This document shows positions 1 through 7,439 of a stretch of 64,000 nucleotides of DNA, piece by piece. The stretch's first letter is position 1, and every line of letters begins with the position of its first letter. Position numbers and translations under genes: made by a program. Source of the DNA: Rhodovulum visakhapatnamense (lineage in GTDB: Bacteria; Pseudomonadota; Alphaproteobacteria; Rhodobacterales; Rhodobacteraceae); assembly GCF_004365965.1 (NCBI RefSeq), contig NZ_SOEB01000004.1, forward strand, positions 184,791 through 248,790, read 5' to 3'. A model generated the notes under the pieces. It searched no databases and was not told where the DNA came from. It saw only the letters and a list, made by a program, of their open reading frames with translations.

Positions 1-1386
1 CAGGTGATGACCGATAGCGGGGCGCTCTTGACCTTCCTCGACACGCCCGGCCACGCCGCCTTCACCTCGATGCGGGCGCGCGGCGCCCAGGTGACGGATA
101 TCGTGGTTCTGGTGGTCGCGGCAGACGACGCGGTGATGCCGCAGACGGTCGAGGCGATCAACCACGCCAAGGCCGCGGGCGTTCCGATGATCGTCGCGAT
201 CAACAAATGCGACAAGCCCAGTGCCAACCCGCAAAAGGTGCGGACCGATCTTCTGCAGCACGAGGTCGTCGTCGAGGCGATGTCGGGCGAGGTGCAGGAT
301 GTCGAGGTTTCGGCGCTGACCGGCAAGGGGCTCGACGAGCTGCTTGAGGCCATCGCGCTGCAGGCCGAGATCCTCGAACTTCAGGCCAACCCCGAACGCC
401 AGGCCATGGGCGCGGTGATCGAGGCGCAGCTTGACGTGGGCCGCGGTCCTGTCGCCACTGTTCTGGTGCAGAACGGCACGCTGAAGCAGGGCGACATCTT
501 CGTCGCGGGCGAACAGTGGGGCAAGGTCCGCGCGCTGGTCAACGACAAGGGCGAGCGTGTGAAATCCGCCGGTCCGTCGGTTCCGGTCGAGGTGCTGGGC
601 CTGAACGGCACGCCCGAAGCGGGCGACGTGCTGAACGTGGTCGAGACCGAGGCCCAGGCCCGCGAGATCGCCGAATACCGTCAGCAGGCCGCCAAGGACA
701 AGCGCGCCGCTGCGGGGGCCGCGACCACGCTGGATCAGCTTCTGGCCAAGGCCAAGGAAGACGCCAACGTGGCCGAGCTGCCGATCCTGGTGAAGGCCGA
801 CGTGCAGGGCTCTGCCGAGGCCATCGTCCAGGCGATGGAAAAGATCGGCAACGACGAGGTGCGCGTGCGCGTGCTGCATGCCGGTGTCGGTGCCATCACC
901 GAAACCGATGTGGGTCTGGCCGAAGCCTCGGGCGCGCCGATCATCGGCTTCAACGTCCGGGCCAACGCTCCGGCGCGGAACGCGGCGAACCAGAAGGGCG
1001 TGGAACTGCGCTATTACAGCGTGATCTACGATCTGGTGGACGACGTGAAGGCGGCGGCCTCGGGCCTCTTGTCGAACGAGATCCGCGAGAACTTCATCGG
1101 CTACGCGCAGATCAAGGAAGTCTTCAAGGTCTCGGGCGTCGGCAAGGTCGCGGGCTGTCTGGTCACCGAGGGCGTTGCCCGACGGTCGGCCGGAGTGCGC
1201 CTGCTGCGCGACGACGTGGTGATCCACGAAGGTACGCTGAAGACCCTGAAACGCTTCAAGGACGAAGTCGCCGAGGTCCAGTCGGGCCAGGAATGCGGCA
1301 TGGCCTTCGAGAATTACGACGACGTCCGCGCAGGCGATGTCATCGAGATCTTCGAACGTCATGAAGTCGTGCGCACGCTGTCCTGA
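1..1386 (+). CDS. infB: Translation initiation factor IF-2, C-terminal part (5' end outside window)
   Basis: GTPase that delivers initiator tRNA to the 30S subunit. The window starts inside the G domain: the G3 motif DTPGH (about codon 14) and G4 motif NKCDKP (about codon 67) are visible. They are followed by the beta-barrel domain II, the linker, domain III and the C-terminal fMet-tRNA-binding domain, which ends near the stop. The reading frame is open from base 1, so the N-terminal region and the P-loop lie upstream of the window. The gene is closed by a strong hairpin terminator. Identification is very secure. Confidence 0.97.
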   Translation, partial: QVMTDSGALLTFLDTPGHAAFTSMRARGAQVTDIVVLVVAADDAVMPQTVEAINHAKAAGVPMIVAINKCDKPSANPQKVRTDLLQHEVVVEAMSGEVQDVEVSALTGKGLDELLEAIALQAEILELQANPERQAMGAVIEAQLDVGRGPVATVLVQNGTLKQGDIFVAGEQWGKVRALVNDKGERVKSAGPSVPVEVLGLNGTPEAGDVLNVVETEAQAREIAEYRQQAAKDKRAAAGAATTLDQLLAKAKEDANVAELPILVKADVQGSAEAIVQAMEKIGNDEVRVRVLHAGVGAITETDVGLAEASGAPIIGFNVRANAPARNAANQKGVELRYYSVIYDLVDDVKAAASGLLSNEIRENFIGYAQIKEVFKVSGVGKVAGCLVTEGVARRSAGVRLLRDDVVIHEGTLKTLKRFKDEVAEVQSGQECGMAFENYDDVRAGDVIEIFERHEVVRTLS

Positions 1387-1418
1387 TCCGGGCGGACGTC
1401 ACATCGCGAGAAAACGGA

Positions 1419-1444
1419 AGGGGCGCCGCGAGCGCCCCTTTTCG
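1419..1444 (+). terminator. Rho-independent terminator of infB
   Basis: An 8-bp GC-rich stem (AGGGGCGC / GCGCCCCT) with a 5-base loop is followed by a T-run (TTTTCGTT). It starts about 30 bases after the infB stop codon. Confidence 0.85.
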
Positions 1445-1476
1445 TTCTCGTGAGTGGGGTGGGGGAATGGGGCCGA

Positions 1477-1611
1477 CTAGGCCGCCGCCTCGATCGGCAT
1501 GCCCTCGAACAGGCGGGTTCCGACGCGGACCACGATCCGCCCATTCGCCCGGCAGAGCACGAAAGCGCCCTGCACCGAAACGCAACTTCCCAAGCGGATG
1601 GTTCGTATCAT
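1477..1611 (-). CDS. Small conserved-type protein, 44 aa
   Basis: Short gene convergent with infB, starting MIRTIRLGSCVSV and ending in a TAG. The ATG at 1611 is preceded by a good ribosome-binding site (GAGGAAAG, about 8 bases upstream), which favours this start over a longer in-frame one at 1665. The protein is basic with alternating hydrophobic residues (GRIVVRVGTRLFEG), suggesting a small beta-barrel-like fold. I believe similar 43-45 aa proteins occur in Rhodobacteraceae, but I cannot name a function. It is a stand-alone gene between infB and the capsule exporter. Confidence 0.6.
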   Translation of the reverse strand: MIRTIRLGSCVSVQGAFVLCRANGRIVVRVGTRLFEGMPIEAAA

Positions 1612-1878
1612 TGTGCTTTCCTCGATCAGCGGCAATTCCAAGCTTTGCGCGAATTCATTAACCAATAAACAGAAACTTGATGACCAGGCTCCGGTTTCCG
1701 CTTGGACGTGGGGTCATGCCGCCCGAGGGTTGCCGTGATCGGGCGGATCATGTCGACCGGAGTGCAGGGCCGGAGCCAGCAACGCCGACGGTCACGACGG
1801 GCAAGCCGGCCACCCGAATCGATTCGGGCCGTTAAGTCGATGGCCTCGATTGGTGCGCGCCTCGGGCGAAATACGCCG

Positions 1879-2685
1879 TCAGACCTCGATGATCGCACTA
1901 CGGTTGCGCAGCAAGAGGAACCCGCCGACCAGAAGGCAGAACCCGGCGATCCCCAGCGGATAGGCCAGCATTATATAGTCGCCGCGATAGATCGGATAGA
2001 AGGCGCGGCGGGCCTCTCCGACCAGATGGATGATCGGGTTCCACCACAGGACGTCACGGGCCTGGCGCGGCAGGCTCTCGAAGGTGAAGAACACCGCCGA
2101 CAGGATGAAGAGCGGCCGGTTGATGATGCTCCAGACCCGTTGCCAGAGCGGGAAGAAGGTAAAGACCACCGCGTTCAAAGTGCCGATGCCCAGCCCCAGA
2201 AACGCCGCCGTCCCGAGCGCCAGGAAAAGCGGCCCCAGCGACAGCCGCACCGGGTCGTCGGTCACGACCAGAAGAGTCGTGAACACGAGGAAGCTGACCG
2301 CGATCACGGTCAGGAACGACAGAAAGAACCGCGCCAGAACCGAGTCGAGCGGCGTGACCATCGGGAAATGCATCAGTTGGCGGTTCACGAAGATCGACGA
2401 ACTGACCACGCTCGCGATTTCGGAATAGGCATAGAAGGGGATGTACCCGGTTGCATAGAACAGGATGAAGCTTTCGCCCAGCGGTGGTGTGTGAATGAAC
2501 TGCGAGAAGGCCAGCGCCAGGATCGCGATCATCCCGGCCGGGTCCAGCACCGCCCAGACATATCCGCCCGGGGACCGGCCGTAGCGGGTGATCATTTCGC
2601 GGATCACCAGCGCCCCGAAGACGCGCAACGCCCCCTGCAACGGATTGGTCCGGGACGGTTTTGCGGCGGGACTCTGAGATCTCAT
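1879..2685 (-). CDS. kpsM: Polysaccharide ABC exporter permease, KpsM/BexB type
   Basis: Inner-membrane permease of an ABC-2 type exporter for capsular or related surface polysaccharide; 268 aa from the ATG at 2685, which has an AGGA sequence upstream. The N-terminus has the family pattern ALVIREMITRYGRSPGGYVWA before the first membrane helix. About six hydrophobic segments follow, including FILFYATGYIPFYAY and the C-terminal PLGIAGFCLLVGGFLLL. It is divergent from kpsE-kpsT, the other exporter parts, and shares an 84-base intergenic region with kpsE. Family assignment is firm; the exact polysaccharide is unknown. Confidence 0.88.
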   Translation of the reverse strand: MRSQSPAAKPSRTNPLQGALRVFGALVIREMITRYGRSPGGYVWAVLDPAGMIAILALAFSQFIHTPPLGESFILFYATGYIPFYAYSEIASVVSSSIFVNRQLMHFPMVTPLDSVLARFFLSFLTVIAVSFLVFTTLLVVTDDPVRLSLGPLFLALGTAAFLGLGIGTLNAVVFTFFPLWQRVWSIINRPLFILSAVFFTFESLPRQARDVLWWNPIIHLVGEARRAFYPIYRGDYIMLAYPLGIAGFCLLVGGFLLLRNRSAIIEV

Positions 2686-2769
2686 GTGATGTCCTGAGTT
2701 GCGGCGACTCAACCTCCGGCATTGCGCACGGGGCAGATATGCTTACCATTGCTTGCATATCTCCGACAG

Positions 2770-3948
2770 ATGGAAGCCATCGTGCAAGTCGTGCCGAAAA
2801 TTCAGGGTGGCCAATCCGTCACCCATGAGATCTCTGAAACCGACAAGGATCGCGCGCGCCTGCGCCACCGGCTGATGCGCCTGGGTCTTGCCGTGGTCGT
2901 GGTGCTGCCGACAGTGGTGGCGGCGCTTTATCTCTGGCTGATCGCCGCCGACCAATACCATTCCGACTCTGCCTTCTCGGTCCGGTCGGAGGACTATTCG
3001 AACCCGCTCGAGGCGCTCAGCGTCTTCACCCAGGTCGGGTCGTCCTCCGGGTCCGACTCGCAGATCCTTTACGATTTCATCCGCTCGCAGCCGCTGATGC
3101 AGCAGGTCGACGCCGATCTCGACCTTCGCGCGCTGTTCGGCAAGCAACCGTCGGATCTTGTCTTCTCGCTGGAGCGCGATGCCTCGCGCGAAGACATGCT
3201 GGACTACTGGCAGCGCATGGTGAAGGTCGCGGTCGATCCGCTGACGGGAGTTCTGTCGCTGCAGGTCCGGGCCTTCGCGCCCGAAGATGCAGAAGCTATT
3301 GCGCAGTCGATCCTGGCCCAGAGCGGGCGCATGGTCGACGATCTCAGCCGAATCGCGCGTCAGGATGCGATTCGCTTCGCGCTGGAAGACCTTGAGGAAG
3401 CCGAGGTCCGGCTGCGCGACGTGCGCCGCAAGGTCCGGGTGTTCCGGCTGGAAAACGACATCATCGACCCGACCGAGGCCGCGCAATCGCAGATGGGCGT
3501 GATCGCGGCGCTGGAGGGGGAACTGGCCAGCGCCCTGGTGGAACGCGAGACGATCACCAGTTTCGCGGGCGAAGAGGACCAGAGGGTCAAGCGGGTCGAC
3601 CGGCGGATCGAGGCCGTGCGCAGTCAGATCGATCAGGAACGCCGCCGGATCGGCAGGCCGACTTCGGGGCCCTCCTCGCTGGTGGATGCCATTGGCTCCT
3701 ACGAGGAATTGCTGGTCGATCTGGAATTCGCCCAGCGTGCCTATACGGCCGCGCTGGCCGCCTCGGAACAGGCCCGTGCCGAAGCCCGGCGGACCAACCG
3801 CTATCTGGCCGTGCATATCCCGCCGACCCTGGCCGAGGACAGTCTTTACCCGCAGCGGGGCCTGCTGATCCTGCTGGTTCTGATCTGCTCGCTGGCGGTC
3901 TATTTCACGGGTCTTTTGATCTATTACAACGTCCGCGACCGGGGCTGA
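2770..3948 (+). CDS. kpsE: Capsule polysaccharide export inner-membrane protein, KpsE/CtrB/BexC type
   Basis: Polysaccharide co-polymerase-like protein linking the ABC exporter to the outer-membrane channel. The 392-aa protein has a membrane helix near residues 37-60, a long periplasmic region with coiled-coil character (charged stretches such as EEAEVRLRDVRRKVR and VDRRIEAVRSQIDQER), and a C-terminal helix (LLILLVLICSLAVYF) before a short cytosolic tail. Start chosen at 2770; an upstream in-frame codon at 2722 has no better signal. Three bases separate it from kpsT, so the two are co-transcribed. No kpsD-like outer-membrane partner lies in this window. Confidence 0.85.
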   Translation: MEAIVQVVPKIQGGQSVTHEISETDKDRARLRHRLMRLGLAVVVVLPTVVAALYLWLIAADQYHSDSAFSVRSEDYSNPLEALSVFTQVGSSSGSDSQILYDFIRSQPLMQQVDADLDLRALFGKQPSDLVFSLERDASREDMLDYWQRMVKVAVDPLTGVLSLQVRAFAPEDAEAIAQSILAQSGRMVDDLSRIARQDAIRFALEDLEEAEVRLRDVRRKVRVFRLENDIIDPTEAAQSQMGVIAALEGELASALVERETITSFAGEEDQRVKRVDRRIEAVRSQIDQERRRIGRPTSGPSSLVDAIGSYEELLVDLEFAQRAYTAALAASEQARAEARRTNRYLAVHIPPTLAEDSLYPQRGLLILLVLICSLAVYFTGLLIYYNVRDRG

Positions 3949-3951
3949 GCG

Positions 3952-4611
3952 ATGCTGGAATTTCGCGGTGTCGAAAAGTCCTTCCGCCTGCCGGGCGGCG
4001 GGCGGCGCCATATCCTGCGAGGCCTGACGCTGGACTTGCCGCGCAAGCACCGCGTCGCGATCATCGGGCGCAACGGGGCGGGCAAGTCGACCTTCCTGCG
4101 GATGATCGCGGGCACCCACCGGCCTGATCGGGGCGAAATCCGGCGGATCGGCCGGGTCAGCTGGCCGATGGGGTTTTCCGGCGGCTTCCATCCCGCGCTG
4201 ACCGGCCGTCAGAACGCCCGCTTCGTGGCCCGGATCTATGGCGCCGATACCGATGCGCTGGTCGAGGAAGTGGCCGAGTTCTGCGAGCTCGGCCCCTATT
4301 TCGACGCACCGTTCGAAACCTATTCCTCGGGGATGAAGGCCCGGCTGGCGCTGGGGGTCAGCCTCGCCACGAATTTCGACTGTTATCTGGTCGATGAAAT
4401 CACCGCCGTCGGCGACGCCGCCTTCCGCCGCAAGGCCGAAGCCGCCTTTGCCGAACGGCTCGACCGCGTGCAGATCATCATGGTCTCGCACTCCGACGAC
4501 ACGCTGCGCAAATACTGCAATGCCGCGCTGTTACTTCAGGACGGCCACGCCTGGTTCTTCGACGATCTCGAAGACGGGCTGGCGGCCTATCGCGCGACGC
4601 TGAGCGCATGA
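3952..4611 (+). CDS. kpsT: Polysaccharide ABC exporter ATPase, KpsT type
   Basis: Nucleotide-binding subunit that powers export with the KpsM permease. The Walker A motif GRNGAGKST is at residues 39-47, the ABC signature is SSGMKARLALG, and Walker B is CYLVDE followed by a switch His in VSHSDD. Length (219 aa) is normal for KpsT. The stop overlaps the start of the next glycosyltransferase (ATGA), implying translational coupling. It lies just downstream of kpsE. Confidence 0.92.
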   Translation: MLEFRGVEKSFRLPGGGRRHILRGLTLDLPRKHRVAIIGRNGAGKSTFLRMIAGTHRPDRGEIRRIGRVSWPMGFSGGFHPALTGRQNARFVARIYGADTDALVEEVAEFCELGPYFDAPFETYSSGMKARLALGVSLATNFDCYLVDEITAVGDAAFRRKAEAAFAERLDRVQIIMVSHSDDTLRKYCNAALLLQDGHAWFFDDLEDGLAAYRATLSA

Positions 4612-5612
4612 CTCTCAGGCCGCCCGGTGCTGCGCCGCCCGCGTTTCTGACCGGACGGTTCTCGCCGACGGCCGATCTTTATCTTGGCTTTTCCTGCCGG
4701 GACCGTATCGCCTGCGGCGCGCTTCGCCAGATTTCGCCGACCGTCTTCGCGACAGGCGAAACGCTGATCGTGATCCGCCATGCGGCCGGGCTCCGGGCGC
4801 TGCCGCCCCATCGTCGGCTGATCTACCTGATCGACGACGACATCCGCGCCGGGATCGGCGATCGGGCGCTGCCGCCGATCTATCGCGCCAAGCTCGCGCT
4901 GCTGGAATGGCCCGAAGCGCGCCGGTTCGAGCCCCTGGCCACCGCGATCCTGACCACAAGCCCCAAGCTGGCCGCGACGCTGCGTGTGCGCCGCCCGGGC
5001 GCCCGGGTGGAAGAGATCGCGCCCGCCTGGCCGGTCGCCGAGATGCCGGTGCTGGACCCCTCGGCGCCGATCCGGCGGATCGGGCTGCTGATGGGGCGAA
5101 GCCATGCGCGCGACGCGGCACCGCTTTGGGCACCGCTCCTGCGGTTGCTGGATCGCAGGCCGGGGCTCGCGCTGACGGTTTCGGGCAATCTCGCCCTGCC
5201 GCGCGCCGTCGTCCGGCACAGGGCGGTCGAGGTGCTGCCCGCGCTCGATTGGGCGGCTTATCTGGCCTGGCTGCGGCAGGCGCGGCTGGATCTGGGATTG
5301 GTACCGCATCTGGCCTCGCGGCGGTTCAACGCCGCGCGCTCGGCCAGCAAGCTTGGCGAATACGCGATGGCGGGCGCGGCGGTGATCGGGTCCGACAGCT
5401 GGCACGAAGCGGCGCGCGGTGCGATGTGCGGCCGCTGTCTGGCGCCGGGCGCCGATCCGGCGGCGTGGATCGCGGCCATCGACCGGCTGATCGACGACCC
5501 CGCCTCGGCCCGCGCGATGGCCGCCACGAACCGCCGGGCGCTGATCGCCGCCGATGCCGAGGGGCATCAGCGGAGGCTCTGGGCCTCATTGCTGGACGCG
5601 GCCGAAGACTGA
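4608..5612 (+). CDS. Glycosyltransferase-like protein of the capsule locus
   Basis: A 334-aa cytosolic protein that looks like a GT-B (group 1) glycosyltransferase. The C-terminal half contains SASKLGEYAMAGAAVIGSD, the typical acceptor of this fold for the nucleotide-sugar region, and a C-terminal helix-rich tail. The N-terminal half contains LPPHRRLIYLIDDDIRAGI. It is translationally coupled to kpsT (ATGA overlap), which places it in capsule assembly. Its last 46 bases overlap tail-to-tail with the next gene on the opposite strand. Donor and acceptor sugars cannot be read from the sequence. Confidence 0.7.
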   Translation: MTLRPPGAAPPAFLTGRFSPTADLYLGFSCRDRIACGALRQISPTVFATGETLIVIRHAAGLRALPPHRRLIYLIDDDIRAGIGDRALPPIYRAKLALLEWPEARRFEPLATAILTTSPKLAATLRVRRPGARVEEIAPAWPVAEMPVLDPSAPIRRIGLLMGRSHARDAAPLWAPLLRLLDRRPGLALTVSGNLALPRAVVRHRAVEVLPALDWAAYLAWLRQARLDLGLVPHLASRRFNAARSASKLGEYAMAGAAVIGSDSWHEAARGAMCGRCLAPGADPAAWIAAIDRLIDDPASARAMAATNRRALIAADAEGHQRRLWASLLDAAED

Positions 5613-7186
5613 GCGGTCCCGGCCAGGGCGGCGGCCAGCCGGTCGGCCAGATCCCGGGGGCTGGCGTCCAGCGGCAGCACCTGTCCGTTCGGGTGCGCGG
5701 CGGCGGTTTCGCCCTGGGCGCCGATGTCGAAGGTCAGCACCGGCAGCCCCGTCGCCAGACATTCATGCACCGTATAGGAAAAGGTCTCGGGCCAGATGGC
5801 GGGCACGAACCAGGCGCCGATGGTGTGGGACGCGGCCAGGGTCGCGATTTCGTCCCGGCGGTAGCGCCCGTGAACGGTCATCCCGGGATGGGCGAAGGCG
5901 GGGTCGAGCTCGCCCAGAACCACGATCTCAAATCCCCTGTCCGGCAGTGCGGCCAGCGCCTTAAGCACAGCGGCCCCCTTGGCATGCCCGATCCGCCCCA
6001 GAACCCCCAGCCGCGCAGGGCCCGAGGGCGGTGCCAGCCGCGGCGGCAGATGGCCGACATGGTGAGGGCGCAGCACCAGATGCGGGGCGAGATCGGGCCA
6101 GACCCGCGCCACGCGCCGCGCGCTGTCGGCGGAAAAGACGACGATCTCGTCGGCGCGGGTTGCCGCGCGGTGCCAGGCCTGTCGCCAGGTCTCGATCCGG
6201 GGCGGCCGTGCGCCCGAGGTCACCGCCAGTTTCCGGTAGCAGGCCTGACAGGGAACGGGGTCGGGCAGGCCGCAGAACCGGCCCGCCGACCCGATCAGCG
6301 TGTGGGACGGGCAGAGCGGCAGAAAGTCGTGGAAGATCAGCTCGAAACGGTCCTGCGGCCGCAGCCGGTCAAGCATGTCGTTCAGCAACCCAAGCGGGTC
6401 GGCCGCGCCCACCAGATTGGAATAGATCAGCCGGATGCGGGCGGGCCGTGACAGCAGGGCCGCGGCCCCGGTCCGCGACAGGCGCTGATGCAGGGGCGGG
6501 CCGCTGTCGTGAAGCTCGGCCAGCACCCCGGCAGGGTCGTCGCGCAGCACCAGAGCCACGTTGCCTTGCGCCCGCCCGGTCGCGATGCGGTCGGCCAGCC
6601 AGAATTCGGCCCCGCCGCCCAACCGGTGCCCCAGGAAGACCTGCACCGGCTTGGCGCTTCCCAGCCCGGCAAGGCGCGCCGCCAGCGAAGTTTCGGACCC
6701 GGCGGCGGGGGGGGCCTGTGACGCGGCCTCGGTTCCGGGGATCAGCGCGCGTTCCAGCCGCGTCCCGGCGCCGCTGTCGCCACGCAGGAAATAGGCCGCA
6801 ATGTCGCCTGTATGCCGCAGGGGCAGAAACGCCAGCGCCGCCACCGCCGAGAGCGCTCCGCGGACACGTTGGTCGGGACGATAAAGCGAAATCGCGACCG
6901 CGGGCGCGCCCTCGATCTGCCAGACCAGATGCCGCCGTCCGGGCAGGGTGAGCCGCACCGGGCCGTCCCCGGGCTCGACGTGCCGCGTCGCGGCCTCGGT
7001 GCCGATGCGGGCCGGGCGCGTGGCCTGCGCCTCGAGGCTGACGACCCCGTCGCGGGCCAGCGTTGCGATCCGGATCGTTTCGGAAGGCGCGACCCGAATG
7101 CGGCGCATGCCTCGCCGGCCCTGCAGTCTGGACCAGAGAAGATGCAGCAATACCCGCCGCGCGGCGGCCATTCGCGAGGTAGCCAT
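5567..7186 (-). CDS. Group 1 glycosyltransferase with N-terminal accessory domain (paralogue of the neighbouring GT2-GT1 protein)
   Basis: 539 aa. Residues about 27-125 form a beta-rich accessory module ending in a hydrophobic stretch and the motif YFLRGD. From about residue 155 comes a GT-B module with VFLGHRLGGGAEFW, then a cysteine-containing segment (FHDFLPLCPS, GRFCGLP, CQACY), and a C-terminal donor-site region with ETFSYTVHECLATGLPV. The same two modules, in the same order, occur in the divergent 916-aa gene. The ATG at 7186 lacks a strong Shine-Dalgarno sequence, so a start at 7171 is possible. The 3' end overlaps the convergent glycosyltransferase by 46 bases. Confidence 0.78.
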   Translation of the reverse strand: MATSRMAAARRVLLHLLWSRLQGRRGMRRIRVAPSETIRIATLARDGVVSLEAQATRPARIGTEAATRHVEPGDGPVRLTLPGRRHLVWQIEGAPAVAISLYRPDQRVRGALSAVAALAFLPLRHTGDIAAYFLRGDSGAGTRLERALIPGTEAASQAPPAAGSETSLAARLAGLGSAKPVQVFLGHRLGGGAEFWLADRIATGRAQGNVALVLRDDPAGVLAELHDSGPPLHQRLSRTGAAALLSRPARIRLIYSNLVGAADPLGLLNDMLDRLRPQDRFELIFHDFLPLCPSHTLIGSAGRFCGLPDPVPCQACYRKLAVTSGARPPRIETWRQAWHRAATRADEIVVFSADSARRVARVWPDLAPHLVLRPHHVGHLPPRLAPPSGPARLGVLGRIGHAKGAAVLKALAALPDRGFEIVVLGELDPAFAHPGMTVHGRYRRDEIATLAASHTIGAWFVPAIWPETFSYTVHECLATGLPVLTFDIGAQGETAAAHPNGQVLPLDASPRDLADRLAAALAGTAQSSAASSNEAQSLR

Positions 7187-7439
7187 GCGGCCAATCTAGC
7201 TTATGCGATATGGACTTGGCCAGCGTGCCGCCAGAAACCGCAGGCCAGACCCATGCGTTCGGGGGGAACGCGTGACCGGCCCGCGCCACGCCGGACCCGT
7301 GGTTGACAGGGCCGATTTCGCAACAATAGAAATGTGCACCGGTCGCTAATCTTATGCGGGAAGGCGCGTGCATGGACTTGCGGGCTCGATCTGATCTGGA
7401 GTGCGTGGCCGTACTGCGTTTTCCTCGGCAGGATCTCCG
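7187..7439. promoter_or_regulatory. Divergent intergenic region between the two paralogous glycosyltransferases
   Basis: 253 bases separate two head-to-head genes, so both promoters should lie here. I see no clear -35/-10 pair, operator palindrome or coding signal. The downstream gene could start at a GTG at 7401 instead of the GTG at 7440, which would shorten the region. Confidence 0.4.
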
